Below are positions 8,126 to 16,582 of a stretch of 64,000 bases of DNA, one piece after another. Position 1 is the stretch's first letter; every line of letters begins with the position of its first letter. The DNA comes from Donghicola sp041224595 (lineage in GTDB: Bacteria > Pseudomonadota > Alphaproteobacteria > Rhodobacterales > Rhodobacteraceae): positions 1 through 64,000 of the forward strand of contig NZ_JBGFGN010000116.1 of NCBI RefSeq assembly GCF_041224595.1, given 5' to 3'. Below the pieces are notes generated by a model. It made no database searches and had not been told where the DNA came from. It saw only the letters and a program-made list of their open reading frames with translations. A program made the translations under genes and the position numbers.

Positions 8126-8961
8126 TTCAGGGGCACGACAAGCGTGAAGCTGTCCCCGCGGAGGTGCACCGGCGGGGTCGGCAATTTGCCCACGTCTTCC
8201 AGAACCTTTAGCGCAGCATTATCCAGTACCGTGTGGCCCGAACTTTCTGCGATGTCCTTGGACTGGATGTTGCCATAGCGATCAATGGTGAACCGGACTT
8301 TGACCGTCCCCGTGATCTTTTGCTTGCGGGCCTCAGCGGGGTATTTGCGCGCTTTGCCGATGCGCAGCACCACGTCTTTTTGCCAGTCCATGATTTCTGC
8401 GGTGGCTTCAGCGCTCAGCCCCTCTTCTTTGGCCTGAGCCTTTTCGGCGACCTCGGGGGCGTCAACGCCCGACACCGAACCGGCAGAGGCATCGCGTGCC
8501 TCGGACCCCAGTTGGCTCTCGGCTTCGATCTGTTCTTCATCGAACTCGGTTGCCGTTTCGTGTGCGATCTCTTCGGTGTCCGTTGCAGGGTCGGGGCTGG
8601 CAACGCCGAATTTCAGTTCGTCATCTTCGACGTCATAAGGGACTTGGTTCAGGATCGGTTCGTCTGCGGCCTTGGCGGGATCAACGGCCTCGGCGCTTTC
8701 GGTGACGGTGGGGGCATCCTCGGCGGCAGAGACTGCGGCGGCGTCCTCTCCGGTGGTTTCGGGCGCTGCGATGATATCCGACAGGTCAAAGAACATGGCC
8801 CCCTCGATCGAAGCCTCTGCGGTTTCGACAACAGGTGGCGGGGCTTCGGGGGCCTGACGAAAAATCGCGGCCCCCACAAGCAGATGCAGACCGACGCCCG
8901 CAGCGATTGCGCCAGACCACAGAAGCGGGGCAGGGCGGGTTATGGGATCAGCAAGAGACAT
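8110..8961 (-). CDS. tonB: TonB energy-transducing protein
   Basis: 283 residues: one N-terminal membrane anchor (about 14-36), a long acidic Ala/Pro/Glu-rich periplasmic spacer (about 40-185) and a C-terminal TonB domain (about 190-283) with YPAEARKQKITGTVKVRFTID. It passes proton-motive-force energy from ExbB-ExbD to outer-membrane receptors. The spacer is acidic rather than the Pro-Lys-rich type of E. coli. It is last in the receptor-piuC-exbB-exbD-tonB operon, three bases after exbD. Confidence 0.9.
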   Translation of the reverse strand: MSLADPITRPAPLLWSGAIAAGVGLHLLVGAAIFRQAPEAPPPVVETAEASIEGAMFFDLSDIIAAPETTGEDAAAVSAAEDAPTVTESAEAVDPAKAADEPILNQVPYDVEDDELKFGVASPDPATDTEEIAHETATEFDEEQIEAESQLGSEARDASAGSVSGVDAPEVAEKAQAKEEGLSAEATAEIMDWQKDVVLRIGKARKYPAEARKQKITGTVKVRFTIDRYGNIQSKDIAESSGHTVLDNAALKVLEDVGKLPTPPVHLRGDSFTLVVPLNYQFK

Positions 8962-8964
8962 GGC

Positions 8965-9453
8965 TCACTCGGCACTCGGCGCAGCAGCGGGGGGCGTCGG
9001 GGGCAGGGCGCCTGCGGCCTCGGCGGCTTCGGGGCCGGCGGATGCAGGGTCAAGCCCCACCAGACCAACCTTTAGGTAACCATCGGAACTGAGCATGTTC
9101 ATCACCTTGATCAACTCGCCATAGGGGACGGACGCATCCGCGCGGATGTAGAGGCGTGTGTCGCGCTTGAGCATGGTCGCGATGCCGACCTCCATCACCA
9201 GTTCATCCAGCGTGATGCCGACCTCGCCCACGGAAAGCGAAAGGTCTTCTTGGATCGTGATGAACACCGGCTTTTCGGGGCGTGTCGGGGGCTCTGCCAC
9301 AGCGACGGGCAGCTCGACGGGAATGTCGACGGTGGACAGGGGCGCGGCCACCATAAAGATGATCAGCAGCACCAGCATCACGTCGATGAACGGCGTGATG
9401 TTGATGTCGTGGTTTTCGGACAGATCGTCCGTATCGGACAGCTTGGCTCCCAT
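8965..9453 (-). CDS. exbD: Biopolymer transport protein ExbD
   Basis: 162 residues with the family pattern: short cytoplasmic N-terminus, NITPFIDVMLVLLIIFMVAAP membrane segment (about 18-38) with the proton-path Asp in PFIDVML, and a periplasmic domain ending in an Ala/Pro/Glu-rich tail. It partners ExbB to power TonB. It lies between exbB and tonB with three-base gaps, so the three are clearly co-transcribed. Confidence 0.92.
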   Translation of the reverse strand: MGAKLSDTDDLSENHDINITPFIDVMLVLLIIFMVAAPLSTVDIPVELPVAVAEPPTRPEKPVFITIQEDLSLSVGEVGITLDELVMEVGIATMLKRDTRLYIRADASVPYGELIKVMNMLSSDGYLKVGLVGLDPASAGPEAAEAAGALPPTPPAAAPSAE

Positions 9454-9456
9454 GGG

Positions 9457-10341
9457 TTATTCCGCCGCTGTGATGGCTGCGTTATGGGGCATCGCCGGCT
9501 CGGATTGGGTCTGCTGCACGGCAGGGGCAGCGCTGTCCAGATCGCGGCTCAGGGTCCGTTCTACCAGTGAACTCGCATCGCCAAGCATGACTTTGTAGCC
9601 GCTCAGGCTGCGGGTGATGACGTTATAAAAGATCACCGCAGGGATCGCGGCAACCAGCCCGATCGCGGTCGCCAGCAGCGCTTCGGCGATCCCAGGGGCC
9701 ACAACGGCAAGGTTGGTGGTCTGGCTTTCTGCGATCGAGATAAAGCTGTTCATGATGCCCCAAACCGTGCCGAACAGGCCAACAAAAGGCGCGGTCGAGC
9801 CAATGTTCGCCAGAATGCTGGTACCCGATGACATGCGGCGGGCAGAGCCTGCTTCGATCCGGACAAGTACGGCGGAGACGCGTTCCTTGATGCCGCCGAC
9901 ATTGGTGGCCTTGACGGTTTCAGAGGCGTCACGCTCTTTGCGGGCCGCCTTGGCCATGCGGCCCACGACACCGCGCAGCCGCGGCTGATCGCCCAAGGAC
10001 AGGGTCGCCAGTTTGTCCAGGCGTCGGTAGTTCAGGGTCATGGACAGGCGCGCCAGCATCAGGGACGCCATCTTGCCGATAAAGATCACCCAGGTGACCA
10101 CAGAGGCAAAGGCGAGCGACAGCATCACGCCTTTGACCACCCAGTCGGCGGCCATGAACATGCCCACCGGGGACATGTGATCCTGACTGTTTTCGTCCAG
10201 CCAGGTCAGAATGTCGAAATACATCGGCTTGGCCCATGCGGGCAGTTGCTGTGGGTCGGCAAATGCGGACAGGTCCGCAGCGACCGCGCGCGTTGCGAAA
10301 AGAGCGGCGAACACCGCAAGAATGAGGAGAATGCGTTTCAT
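9457..10341 (-). CDS. exbB: Biopolymer transport protein ExbB
   Basis: 294-residue MotA/TolQ/ExbB-family proton channel. It has a cleavable-looking signal peptide (about 1-21, ending AVAA) and three membrane segments (about 70-93, 175-200, 215-240) with the conserved GLFGTVWGIMNSF and the small-residue-rich last helix. A periplasmic N-terminal extension is common in alphaproteobacterial ExbB. It is one base from the upstream PiuC-like gene. Confidence 0.92.
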   Translation of the reverse strand: MKRILLILAVFAALFATRAVAADLSAFADPQQLPAWAKPMYFDILTWLDENSQDHMSPVGMFMAADWVVKGVMLSLAFASVVTWVIFIGKMASLMLARLSMTLNYRRLDKLATLSLGDQPRLRGVVGRMAKAARKERDASETVKATNVGGIKERVSAVLVRIEAGSARRMSSGTSILANIGSTAPFVGLFGTVWGIMNSFISIAESQTTNLAVVAPGIAEALLATAIGLVAAIPAVIFYNVITRSLSGYKVMLGDASSLVERTLSRDLDSAAPAVQQTQSEPAMPHNAAITAAE

Positions 10342-10342
10342 A

Positions 10343-11026
10343 TCAGGTATCCACCCAGATGCGGATCATGTTGTGATAAATGCCTGTCAGTTTGACGACT
10401 TCGGGATCGTCAGCGCCGTTGCGCATCGCCAATGTCTGGATCGTCTGGTCCAGATCAAAGAGAACGCGGCGGTGCTCGTCGGATCGGACCATGCTTTGCA
10501 GCCAGAAAAAGCTGGAGACGCGGGCACCGCGAGTCACCGGGCGCACTTCGTGCAGGCTGGTTGAGGGATAGAGGACCATGTCGCCGGCCGGGAGTTTGAC
10601 CTCTTTGGTGCCGTAGTAGTCCTCGATGTAGAGTTCGCCGCCGTCGTATTCGTCGGGCTCGGCGAAAAAGAGGGTCATGGACAAGTCTGTGCGCAGGCGG
10701 TCCTGCGTGAGGGGGTTTACACGAATTGCATTGTCCACATGCAGGCCAAAGGTCTCTCCGCTGGCGTAGCGGTTGAACATGGGCGGCAGGATCTTGTTGG
10801 GCAGAGCCGCCGACACGAAGGTCGGGTTCTGACCCAGTTTTTGCAGAATGAACTGTCCCACTTTTTGCGCGAGTTCGCTGGTGGGGTCCAGCTGCTGGTT
10901 CTTTTTGACCTCTGCGGATTGGGCACCTGCGGTCGATTTGCCATCCTGCCAGTCGGCAGCGTCCAGCAGTCCGCGGCAGTGGGCAACTTCTTCCTTCGAG
11001 AGCACTTGGGGGATCGTGATCAGCAT
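10343..11026 (-). CDS. piuC: Fe(II)/2-oxoglutarate-dependent PKHD-type hydroxylase (PiuC/YbiX)
   Basis: 227 residues with the prolyl-4-hydroxylase-like iron site: His-x-Asp in FGLHVDNAIR and the distal His in TSLHEVRPVTRGAR, whose Arg should bind 2-oxoglutarate. PiuC/YbiX genes very often sit beside TonB-dependent catecholate-type siderophore receptors and respond to iron; their substrate is not firmly known. Here it lies 75 bases after the receptor gene and one base before exbB. Confidence 0.9.
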   Translation of the reverse strand: MLITIPQVLSKEEVAHCRGLLDAADWQDGKSTAGAQSAEVKKNQQLDPTSELAQKVGQFILQKLGQNPTFVSAALPNKILPPMFNRYASGETFGLHVDNAIRVNPLTQDRLRTDLSMTLFFAEPDEYDGGELYIEDYYGTKEVKLPAGDMVLYPSTSLHEVRPVTRGARVSSFFWLQSMVRSDEHRRVLFDLDQTIQTLAMRNGADDPEVVKLTGIYHNMIRIWVDT

Positions 11027-11101
11027 GGTGCACCTGTTGTGTGAAACTGGAGTAGGGCCACCCGCAAGGGCAGCCCCACCGAGGGAAATCTTAGGACAAG
11101 A

Positions 11102-13588
11102 TCAGAAGCGGAAGTCGATCGACACCGAGACTTCGCGGCCGGGGGCCACGTAGGTGAACGGGCTGCCCGAACGGTAGGCGGAGTCGTAGTAGGTGACGTC
11201 GGTCAGGTTGGTGATGCCAAAGCGCACCTCTGCCTGATCGTTGATGTCATACGAACCGACCATGTCCCAGGTCCACGCTTCTTGCAGGGTGTTGCCGTTG
11301 GGAACGGTGGTCCCCAGATCTTTTTCGCCCTGGAAGTTCGCACGCAGGCCGAGCATCAGCTCGTCTGTGAAGTCGTAGGTTCCCAGCAGGTTGAACTGCG
11401 AGTGCGAGATGTTGGGCAGGCGCTTGCCTTTGTAGTCGTCGGTGCTGGCGTCCAGAATTTCACTGCGCATCCAGGTGCCGCCACCGAACAGGCCGATCTT
11501 GTCGCCGATACGGCCGGAGACCCCCAGTTCGATCCCTTCCATTTTGTACTTCAGGGTATCGTCAGTGGTGCTCGAACGCTCAAAGGTCACGGGATCGACA
11601 GTGGTCACATCCTCGCGGCCATTCTCGCGAATGGTCTGGAAAAGCGCAGCGGTCAGCAGCAGATTGTCGTTGTACGAATACTTCGCGCCAATCTCGTAAG
11701 AGGTGTTCTGCTCGGGCTTCAGGTCCTGACCGTTTTCATCCAGACCGCCGTAGAAAGAGCTGCCGCCCGACGCGATTTCCTGACCCATGGGCGTGGTCGA
11801 GGTCGCAACCGCACCGTAGAAGCTCAGGTTGTCCTGCGGCTTGTAGGTGACGCCTGCGTTCCAGTTCCACATGGTGTCTTTGCGATCATACTCGTAGGCT
11901 TCGCCAGAGCGGAAGTCGGTTCCCTTGCGTGTGATGTCATACATGTCCACGCGAACGCCGCCGTTGATCTGCCACTGGTCGTTCAGTTCGACGGTGTCCA
12001 TCGCATAGAGCGAGTGGGTGATCACGTTGGTCTCGGTCCCGTTGGAGCTACGCACAGGATCGTCGCCATTCCAGCAACCCTCGGCTTCTTGGTCAGGGTC
12101 GGTGGCCGAGACGGCACAGCCGCGGAAACCGTCGGGCGCCTGATAATCCTCGGAGGTCAGGTTGTCATAGCCCCACTTCTTGACGTTCTCTTCGGTGAAG
12201 TTCGCGCCAAAGGTCAGCGCGTGCTTGCGGCCGCCCCAGTATTGTTCGCCGGTCAGTTCCAGCGTATCGGACAGCACGTAGGTTTCCTGATAGACCGATT
12301 TGCCACCAACCGCGACGAGCCAGTCATCGGGGTCTTTGGAGTCGTTGGTTTCGATGCCGCTGGGAACCGAAGCCACGTAGTCGAGGATCGAGGTCGATGA
12401 GCGCAGGGTGTTCGTCAGGGTCATGCCGTTGTCGAATTCAAAGATCCCGCGCGCAGTGCCGACCGACTGGGTGCTCTTTTGGAAGTCGCGATCGGTGATG
12501 CCGTACCACGTGTCGCGATCCACACCCAAAGAGGTGATCGGGCCGCGCCCTGCGATGTATGGAACGCCCCAGTCAGGTTGGCCGTCCATCTTGGTGTAGC
12601 TGTAGTCCAGTTCCAGCGTGAAGTTGTCCATCACCTTGTAGCGGGTCGCAATCGACGCACCCAGACGATCATCTTCGACGTTCTCGCGGCCCGCGACTGC
12701 GCCGTCCTGATACATGCCGTTCAGGCGGTACTGGAAGCGGTCGTTCACAGCGCGGTTGACGTCAGCGGTGACGCGCTTGGTGCCTGCGCTGGTGACTTCG
12801 CCGGTCACCTTGTTGAAATCGACGTCCTGCGGTTTCTTGGAAACAGCGTCGATAGCGCCACCAGCGGTGCCGCGTCCGCCAACGGTACTGGCCGGACCTT
12901 TGACGATTTCGATCTGCTCGGTGTTAAAGGTCTCGTGGATCGCGGTGCCGGGGTCACGGACGCCATCCAGATAGAGGTCGTTGGTCGACTTGAAGCCACG
13001 GATGTAAAGGTTGTCGCCGTAGCTGTTGCCGCCTTCGCCAAAGCCCAAAGAGATGCCGGGGGTGCTGCGCGCGATTTCACGAACACTGGTGGTACCGGTG
13101 GTGTCCAGAACCTCTTTGGTGATCGCGGTCACGGTGCGGGGAGTATCGATGATCTCGCCGGGCAGTTTGCTGTTCGACAGGGTGTCGGCCTTGAAGGGCG
13201 CATCGGGGTCAGCATAGGGGTTTGTGCCGGCCGATGCCTGAGCTGCGGCTTGGGCTGCGGCAGCGGCTTCTGCGGCCGCTTGTGCTTCGGCAGCTTCTTG
13301 GGCTGCACAGACCGGTGTGCCCGCGAATTCGGGGGTACAGGTCTGCGGTGCAGCCGGAGCCGCAGCGCGGCGCGTGTTGGTGGTCCGACGGGGGGCCGCA
13401 GGCGCTGCTGGGGTTTCTTCGGTGGTTTCGACGTTTACAGTCGGCAGGACGATTTCTTCTTGCGCGTAGGCGCTGCTTGCGCCTGCGGTCGCGAAACACG
13501 CAGCAGCAATCGATAGACCCAGAACTTCGCCGAGAGTGGATGACTTGCTCTGCTCAGGCGCAGAGACCGTCAGGAGATCCTTTTTCAT
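11102..13588 (-). CDS. TonB-dependent siderophore receptor (Fiu-like)
   Basis: 828-residue outer-membrane receptor. After a signal peptide (about 1-42, ending SSAYA) comes an unusual low-complexity Ala/Pro/Thr-rich stretch with two Cys (about 50-120). Then follow the plug (about 130-275, with DTPRTVTAITKEVLDTTGTT and IYIRGF-like LYIRGFKST) and a beta-barrel ending in Phe (SVSIDFRF). The neighbouring piuC suggests a catecholate-type ferric siderophore. It is first in the operon with piuC, exbB, exbD and tonB, and has candidate iron-operator repeats 16-46 bases upstream. Confidence 0.9.
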   Translation of the reverse strand: MKKDLLTVSAPEQSKSSTLGEVLGLSIAAACFATAGASSAYAQEEIVLPTVNVETTEETPAAPAAPRRTTNTRRAAAPAAPQTCTPEFAGTPVCAAQEAAEAQAAAEAAAAAQAAAQASAGTNPYADPDAPFKADTLSNSKLPGEIIDTPRTVTAITKEVLDTTGTTSVREIARSTPGISLGFGEGGNSYGDNLYIRGFKSTNDLYLDGVRDPGTAIHETFNTEQIEIVKGPASTVGGRGTAGGAIDAVSKKPQDVDFNKVTGEVTSAGTKRVTADVNRAVNDRFQYRLNGMYQDGAVAGRENVEDDRLGASIATRYKVMDNFTLELDYSYTKMDGQPDWGVPYIAGRGPITSLGVDRDTWYGITDRDFQKSTQSVGTARGIFEFDNGMTLTNTLRSSTSILDYVASVPSGIETNDSKDPDDWLVAVGGKSVYQETYVLSDTLELTGEQYWGGRKHALTFGANFTEENVKKWGYDNLTSEDYQAPDGFRGCAVSATDPDQEAEGCWNGDDPVRSSNGTETNVITHSLYAMDTVELNDQWQINGGVRVDMYDITRKGTDFRSGEAYEYDRKDTMWNWNAGVTYKPQDNLSFYGAVATSTTPMGQEIASGGSSFYGGLDENGQDLKPEQNTSYEIGAKYSYNDNLLLTAALFQTIRENGREDVTTVDPVTFERSSTTDDTLKYKMEGIELGVSGRIGDKIGLFGGGTWMRSEILDASTDDYKGKRLPNISHSQFNLLGTYDFTDELMLGLRANFQGEKDLGTTVPNGNTLQEAWTWDMVGSYDINDQAEVRFGITNLTDVTYYDSAYRSGSPFTYVAPGREVSVSIDFRF

Positions 13589-13603
13589 GGTCGCTCACAA
13601 ATT

Positions 13604-13634
13604 TTGATAAGATTATCGGCGAGCTTGATAAGAT
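13604..13634. promoter_or_regulatory. Candidate iron-responsive operator
   Basis: TTGATAAGAT occurs twice as direct repeats (13604-13613 and 13625-13634), exactly 21 bases apart, two helical turns. The first copy is part of the palindrome GATAAGATTATC (13606-13617), which resembles half of a Fur-type box built from GATAAT units. It stands just before the siderophore receptor start, so Fur/Mur-, Irr- or RirA-like control is plausible; which regulator is unknown. Confidence 0.45.
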
Positions 13635-13840
13635 CTGGCTAGCGGTTGGCCGCCTATTAGGTGAGTCTTTTAGTCGTGTAAAGATTTCGTGACTGAAATT
13701 TACCTGTGCTTGATGTGCCGTTGCAGCGAAGCAGCACATTCGCGCCATCGGGCGAAATGGGGGATCTGCCCACCGGCCAAGACATTATTGTCCTAGAAGC
13801 GGCCCACACGGGCTGCCGCATCTCTGCTCAAAATCTTGGT

Positions 13841-13936
13841 TCGGGAAAGAAAAAGGCGGCACACAAGGGAGGAGGAGATGTGTGCCGCCAAAATTCGAAG
13901 TCGTCGCCAGGGAGGAGGAGAGGCGACGGCTTATGT
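13841..13936 (-). ncRNA. CcsR/cuckoo-family small RNA
   Basis: On the minus strand two hairpins follow each other. The first has the stem core CGTCGCC/GGCGACG (13922-13928 and 13902-13908). The second has the 11-base stem GGCGGCACACA/TGTGTGCCGCC (13879-13889 and 13855-13865). Both have the identical 13-base loop TCTCCTCCTCCCT, and the second runs into TTTTTCTTT, an intrinsic terminator. Two stem-loops displaying CCUCCUCCC define the CcsR RNAs of Rhodobacter sphaeroides (the cuckoo RNA family), which are RpoH-dependent stress RNAs with anti-Shine-Dalgarno-like loops. No DUF1127 gene, their usual neighbour, is next to it. Length about 90 bases; the 5' end is inferred. Confidence 0.85.
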
Positions 13937-13940
13937 CTCT

Positions 13941-13969
13941 AACATGAGCGATCCCGTCCATTCTGACAA
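13941..13969 (-). promoter_or_regulatory. Promoter of the CcsR-like RNA
   Basis: Minus-strand TTGTCA (13964-13969), 17 bases, CATGTT (13941-13946) predicts a transcript start near 13934, just before the first hairpin. Whether RpoD or an RpoH sigma factor reads it cannot be decided by eye. Confidence 0.5.
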
Positions 13970-14226
13970 TGGACAATGCTGCAGTGCGGCTATGCACTAG
14001 CGGAATATCTAAATTAGTGCCTAAATATCAATCAAAAGTACGGGTTTTCGGATCAATCAGGTAGGTTTCATAATTTTATCAGAGGCTTAACCCCTAAGCG
14101 CATCCCTGACCCAAGGGCTGCAACGAGGCGTTTCTTCAGCAGCCAAGCGCGGTGGTAGCAGACCAAAGCGCCTTGAGTGCGGGTCCGCCCTGTGAGTCCT
14201 GCTGATTCCCAGAGCCCTAAAATATA

Positions 14227-14706
14227 TCAAGGTGATACTTGAGCGGCCTCAACAGCTTCGACCAAGGTGCCAAGATTCTGCTGCACCGAACCAGCGTCGC
14301 AGGTCAATTCCGCGAGCGTCGCCCCATTTTGCAAGACGTTGATGCCGCCCACAGGCACAGCGTCGGAATTTCGGTCAATGGACCACCATACCTCGTAACC
14401 GTAGTCGTCCGAGTAAAAGGTCACAGTCTCCCAGATTGTATTTCCGACCCCGTTCCAAGGCGTGGCGATCAGGCTGGCCTTGTCGGTGATGATCTCTTTC
14501 TCGACCTCGCCAGTGGTCTTGAAAAAGGCATAGGCCGCATTGTCGCCCTCAGCCCAGTAGGTCGTGTCGCACACCTCAACGGCTTTTTTGCCATCATTGA
14601 AGGTGCAGGCAAACATAACGCTTTCGTCCAATGTGCAGTATTGGCCCGCCAGAGCGGCTGTCGTTGTTGCGGCAGAAAATACGAGGGCAAGGAAGATCTG
14701 TTTCAT
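14227..14706 (-). CDS. Secreted protein of unknown function
   Basis: 159 residues with a clear Sec signal peptide (about 1-20, ending AALA). The mature part has three Cys (in YCTLDESVMFACTF and LTCDAG), one or two of which could be disulfide-bonded, and many aromatic residues (Trp in TTYWAEG, ATPWNG, YEVWWSIDRN). I do not recognise the family. It is a single gene; nothing next to it suggests a role. Confidence 0.75.
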   Translation of the reverse strand: MKQIFLALVFSAATTTAALAGQYCTLDESVMFACTFNDGKKAVEVCDTTYWAEGDNAAYAFFKTTGEVEKEIITDKASLIATPWNGVGNTIWETVTFYSDDYGYEVWWSIDRNSDAVPVGGINVLQNGATLAELTCDAGSVQQNLGTLVEAVEAAQVSP

Positions 14707-14988
14707 ATTTTGTCCTATGAACCCCCTCTGGGCATCGGGGGAGATATGGCAGGGTCCGTTTCACCGGTTGGTCCAAGGTGTAGAGACCGCATGCATTTGC
14801 ACGCAATGAAGAATACGGCTGTCCTGCAATTTGTATGGATTTCCAGACCCCGAACGACACCTGACAGATTTGGGCGGTTTAGAAGAGTTTGGCGTTGCAC
14901 ACCCGGCAGACTAGCTTAGGCAAATTGCCCGAGGCACCGACGAGCGCTGCGGCGGGCTGGCTGGCACGAGGACTGGAATAGGGCGGAT

Positions 14989-16413
14989 ATGGCTGGAAAA
15001 GCTTTGAACAAAGCGAACTTGATCGCGCTGGGAGAGGAAACCTTGGCAGAGCTTTTGTTGGAGGCTGTCAAAGGGGATGCCGCACGTCAGCGGCGGGTCC
15101 GTCTGGTGCTGGCTGCGGATCAGGGGCCAGAGGCGATCGCGATGGATGTGCGCAAACGCTTTGCCACGATCCGCAAAGGACGCAGCTATATCTCTCGGAA
15201 AAAGCAGAGGGTTTTGGCCAAGGAATTGGCTGAGTTGACCGAGATGATTGAAGCCCGGATCGCAGAGGCTGATCCCAATCTGGCCTTTGAGCTGCTGTGG
15301 GAACAGTTGCATCTGGCCCACGGGATCTACCAAAGGACGGATGACGCATGGAGCGCAATCCGCGATGTGATGACTCAGGCGATGGACGCCGTGGCGCGGG
15401 TGACTCCGTCGATGTCAAAACCGGCAGAGGATCTGGCCGAAGATGTGTTTGACGCTGTTGTCTCTGACGTGTTCGGGACATTCGAGTACGGGGTTCGGGC
15501 TGTGTCCGAGGCGTTGGGCACCGCAGGGCTAAAGCGTCTGAAAACGCTGGCTTCCGAGGCCGCCGAAGCGCCCGCGCCAGAGGCTGAAATCGCGCTCTAT
15601 GCCGTTTTGACCGGCGCGTCTCGGTCCGAAGCGCGCGCCAAGGCCGCACGTCAAAGGCGCTTGCATCTGCTGCTTCAGGATCTGGCCGATCTGGAAGGGG
15701 ACGTGGACGCTTGGCTGGACCAATTCACAGAAGCGCAACTAGTAAGCCCGACCGTGGCGCCCGCTGCGGCAGATCGCTTGCGGTTGGCGGGCCGTGCCGA
15801 AGAAGCCTTGGGGCTGGTTCTCGAGGCCAGATCGCGGGACAACGGGCGGGATCGGCCCGATTTGGACGAGGCATATTTCGCCTGCCTCGATGCGCTGGGG
15901 CGCAAGGATGATTTGCAGGAGGCTTTGTGGCAGAGATTCGAGACCCATCTATGCCCTGATGCATTGCAACGTCACCTGAAGCTTCTGCCAGACTTTGATG
16001 ACATCGAAGCAGCAGATCGCGCCCGTGCCCATGTTTTGGCGTACCGTCCGATTGCGCCTGCGCTTCTGTATTCTCAGCGGGCACAGGACATGACTTTGGC
16101 GGCGCAATTGGTCATGGAGCGGCATACCGAAATTGATGGCGAGGCCTATGAGCTTCTTTCGCCGCTCGCAGAGGGGCTAGAGGCGCATCACCCGCTCGCG
16201 GCTGTGGTGATCTGGCGGTCGATGATCGATTTCGCACTCCGCAAGGGGCGCTCTGCACGGTTTGGCCATGCGGTAAAGCATCTGGAAAGCTGTGCTACTG
16301 CGGATATGCAGATCGTGGACTACCAAGGCCACCCGACCCATTTCGACTATGTCGAGGGGTTGCGCCGGAACCACGGGCGCAAAGCCGCCTTCTGGGAACG
16401 GCTGGACCCCTAG
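14989..16413 (+). CDS. DUF6880-type cytoplasmic protein
   Basis: 474 residues, mostly alpha-helical, no signal peptide or membrane segment. The start MAGKALNKANLIALGEETLAELLLEAVKGD and the segment with SEARAKAARQRRLHLLLQDLADLEGDVDAWLDQF match the DUF6880 family as I remember it. Helical-repeat character suggests a scaffold or binding role, but function is unknown. A DUF6635-like gene follows on the same strand about 170 bases later. Confidence 0.75.
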   Translation: MAGKALNKANLIALGEETLAELLLEAVKGDAARQRRVRLVLAADQGPEAIAMDVRKRFATIRKGRSYISRKKQRVLAKELAELTEMIEARIAEADPNLAFELLWEQLHLAHGIYQRTDDAWSAIRDVMTQAMDAVARVTPSMSKPAEDLAEDVFDAVVSDVFGTFEYGVRAVSEALGTAGLKRLKTLASEAAEAPAPEAEIALYAVLTGASRSEARAKAARQRRLHLLLQDLADLEGDVDAWLDQFTEAQLVSPTVAPAAADRLRLAGRAEEALGLVLEARSRDNGRDRPDLDEAYFACLDALGRKDDLQEALWQRFETHLCPDALQRHLKLLPDFDDIEAADRARAHVLAYRPIAPALLYSQRAQDMTLAAQLVMERHTEIDGEAYELLSPLAEGLEAHHPLAAVVIWRSMIDFALRKGRSARFGHAVKHLESCATADMQIVDYQGHPTHFDYVEGLRRNHGRKAAFWERLDP

Positions 16414-16582
16414 ATGCCAACTGGAGGTCGGACGGTTCGGAACCGCGAAAGAGCGGAAAATCGCCTTTGATCGCCTGCCTGTTCTGGCCAGCCACCTTAG
16501 GTTGATGGCGCAGAGGCTTTTGTCTGATATCCCGCAAACCGTGAGACAGATCGACTCTCCTTCGCAGCCAGAGAGGCACAGC

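Noticed and set aside
11282..12400. Plus-strand ORF of 372 codons opposite the siderophore receptor
   Set aside because: Codon-position mirror of the receptor gene; Val/Gly/Ala-rich sequence with no family features.
13785..13997. Minus-strand ORF of 70 codons across the small RNA
   Set aside because: The repeated hairpins, identical loops and terminator explain this stretch far better as an RNA gene; the peptide resembles nothing.
14707..14988. CCCCC/GGGGG stem and short ORFs in the spacer before the DUF6880 gene
   Set aside because: Stem is short and without T-run, and the ORFs have no start signals; nothing supportable.
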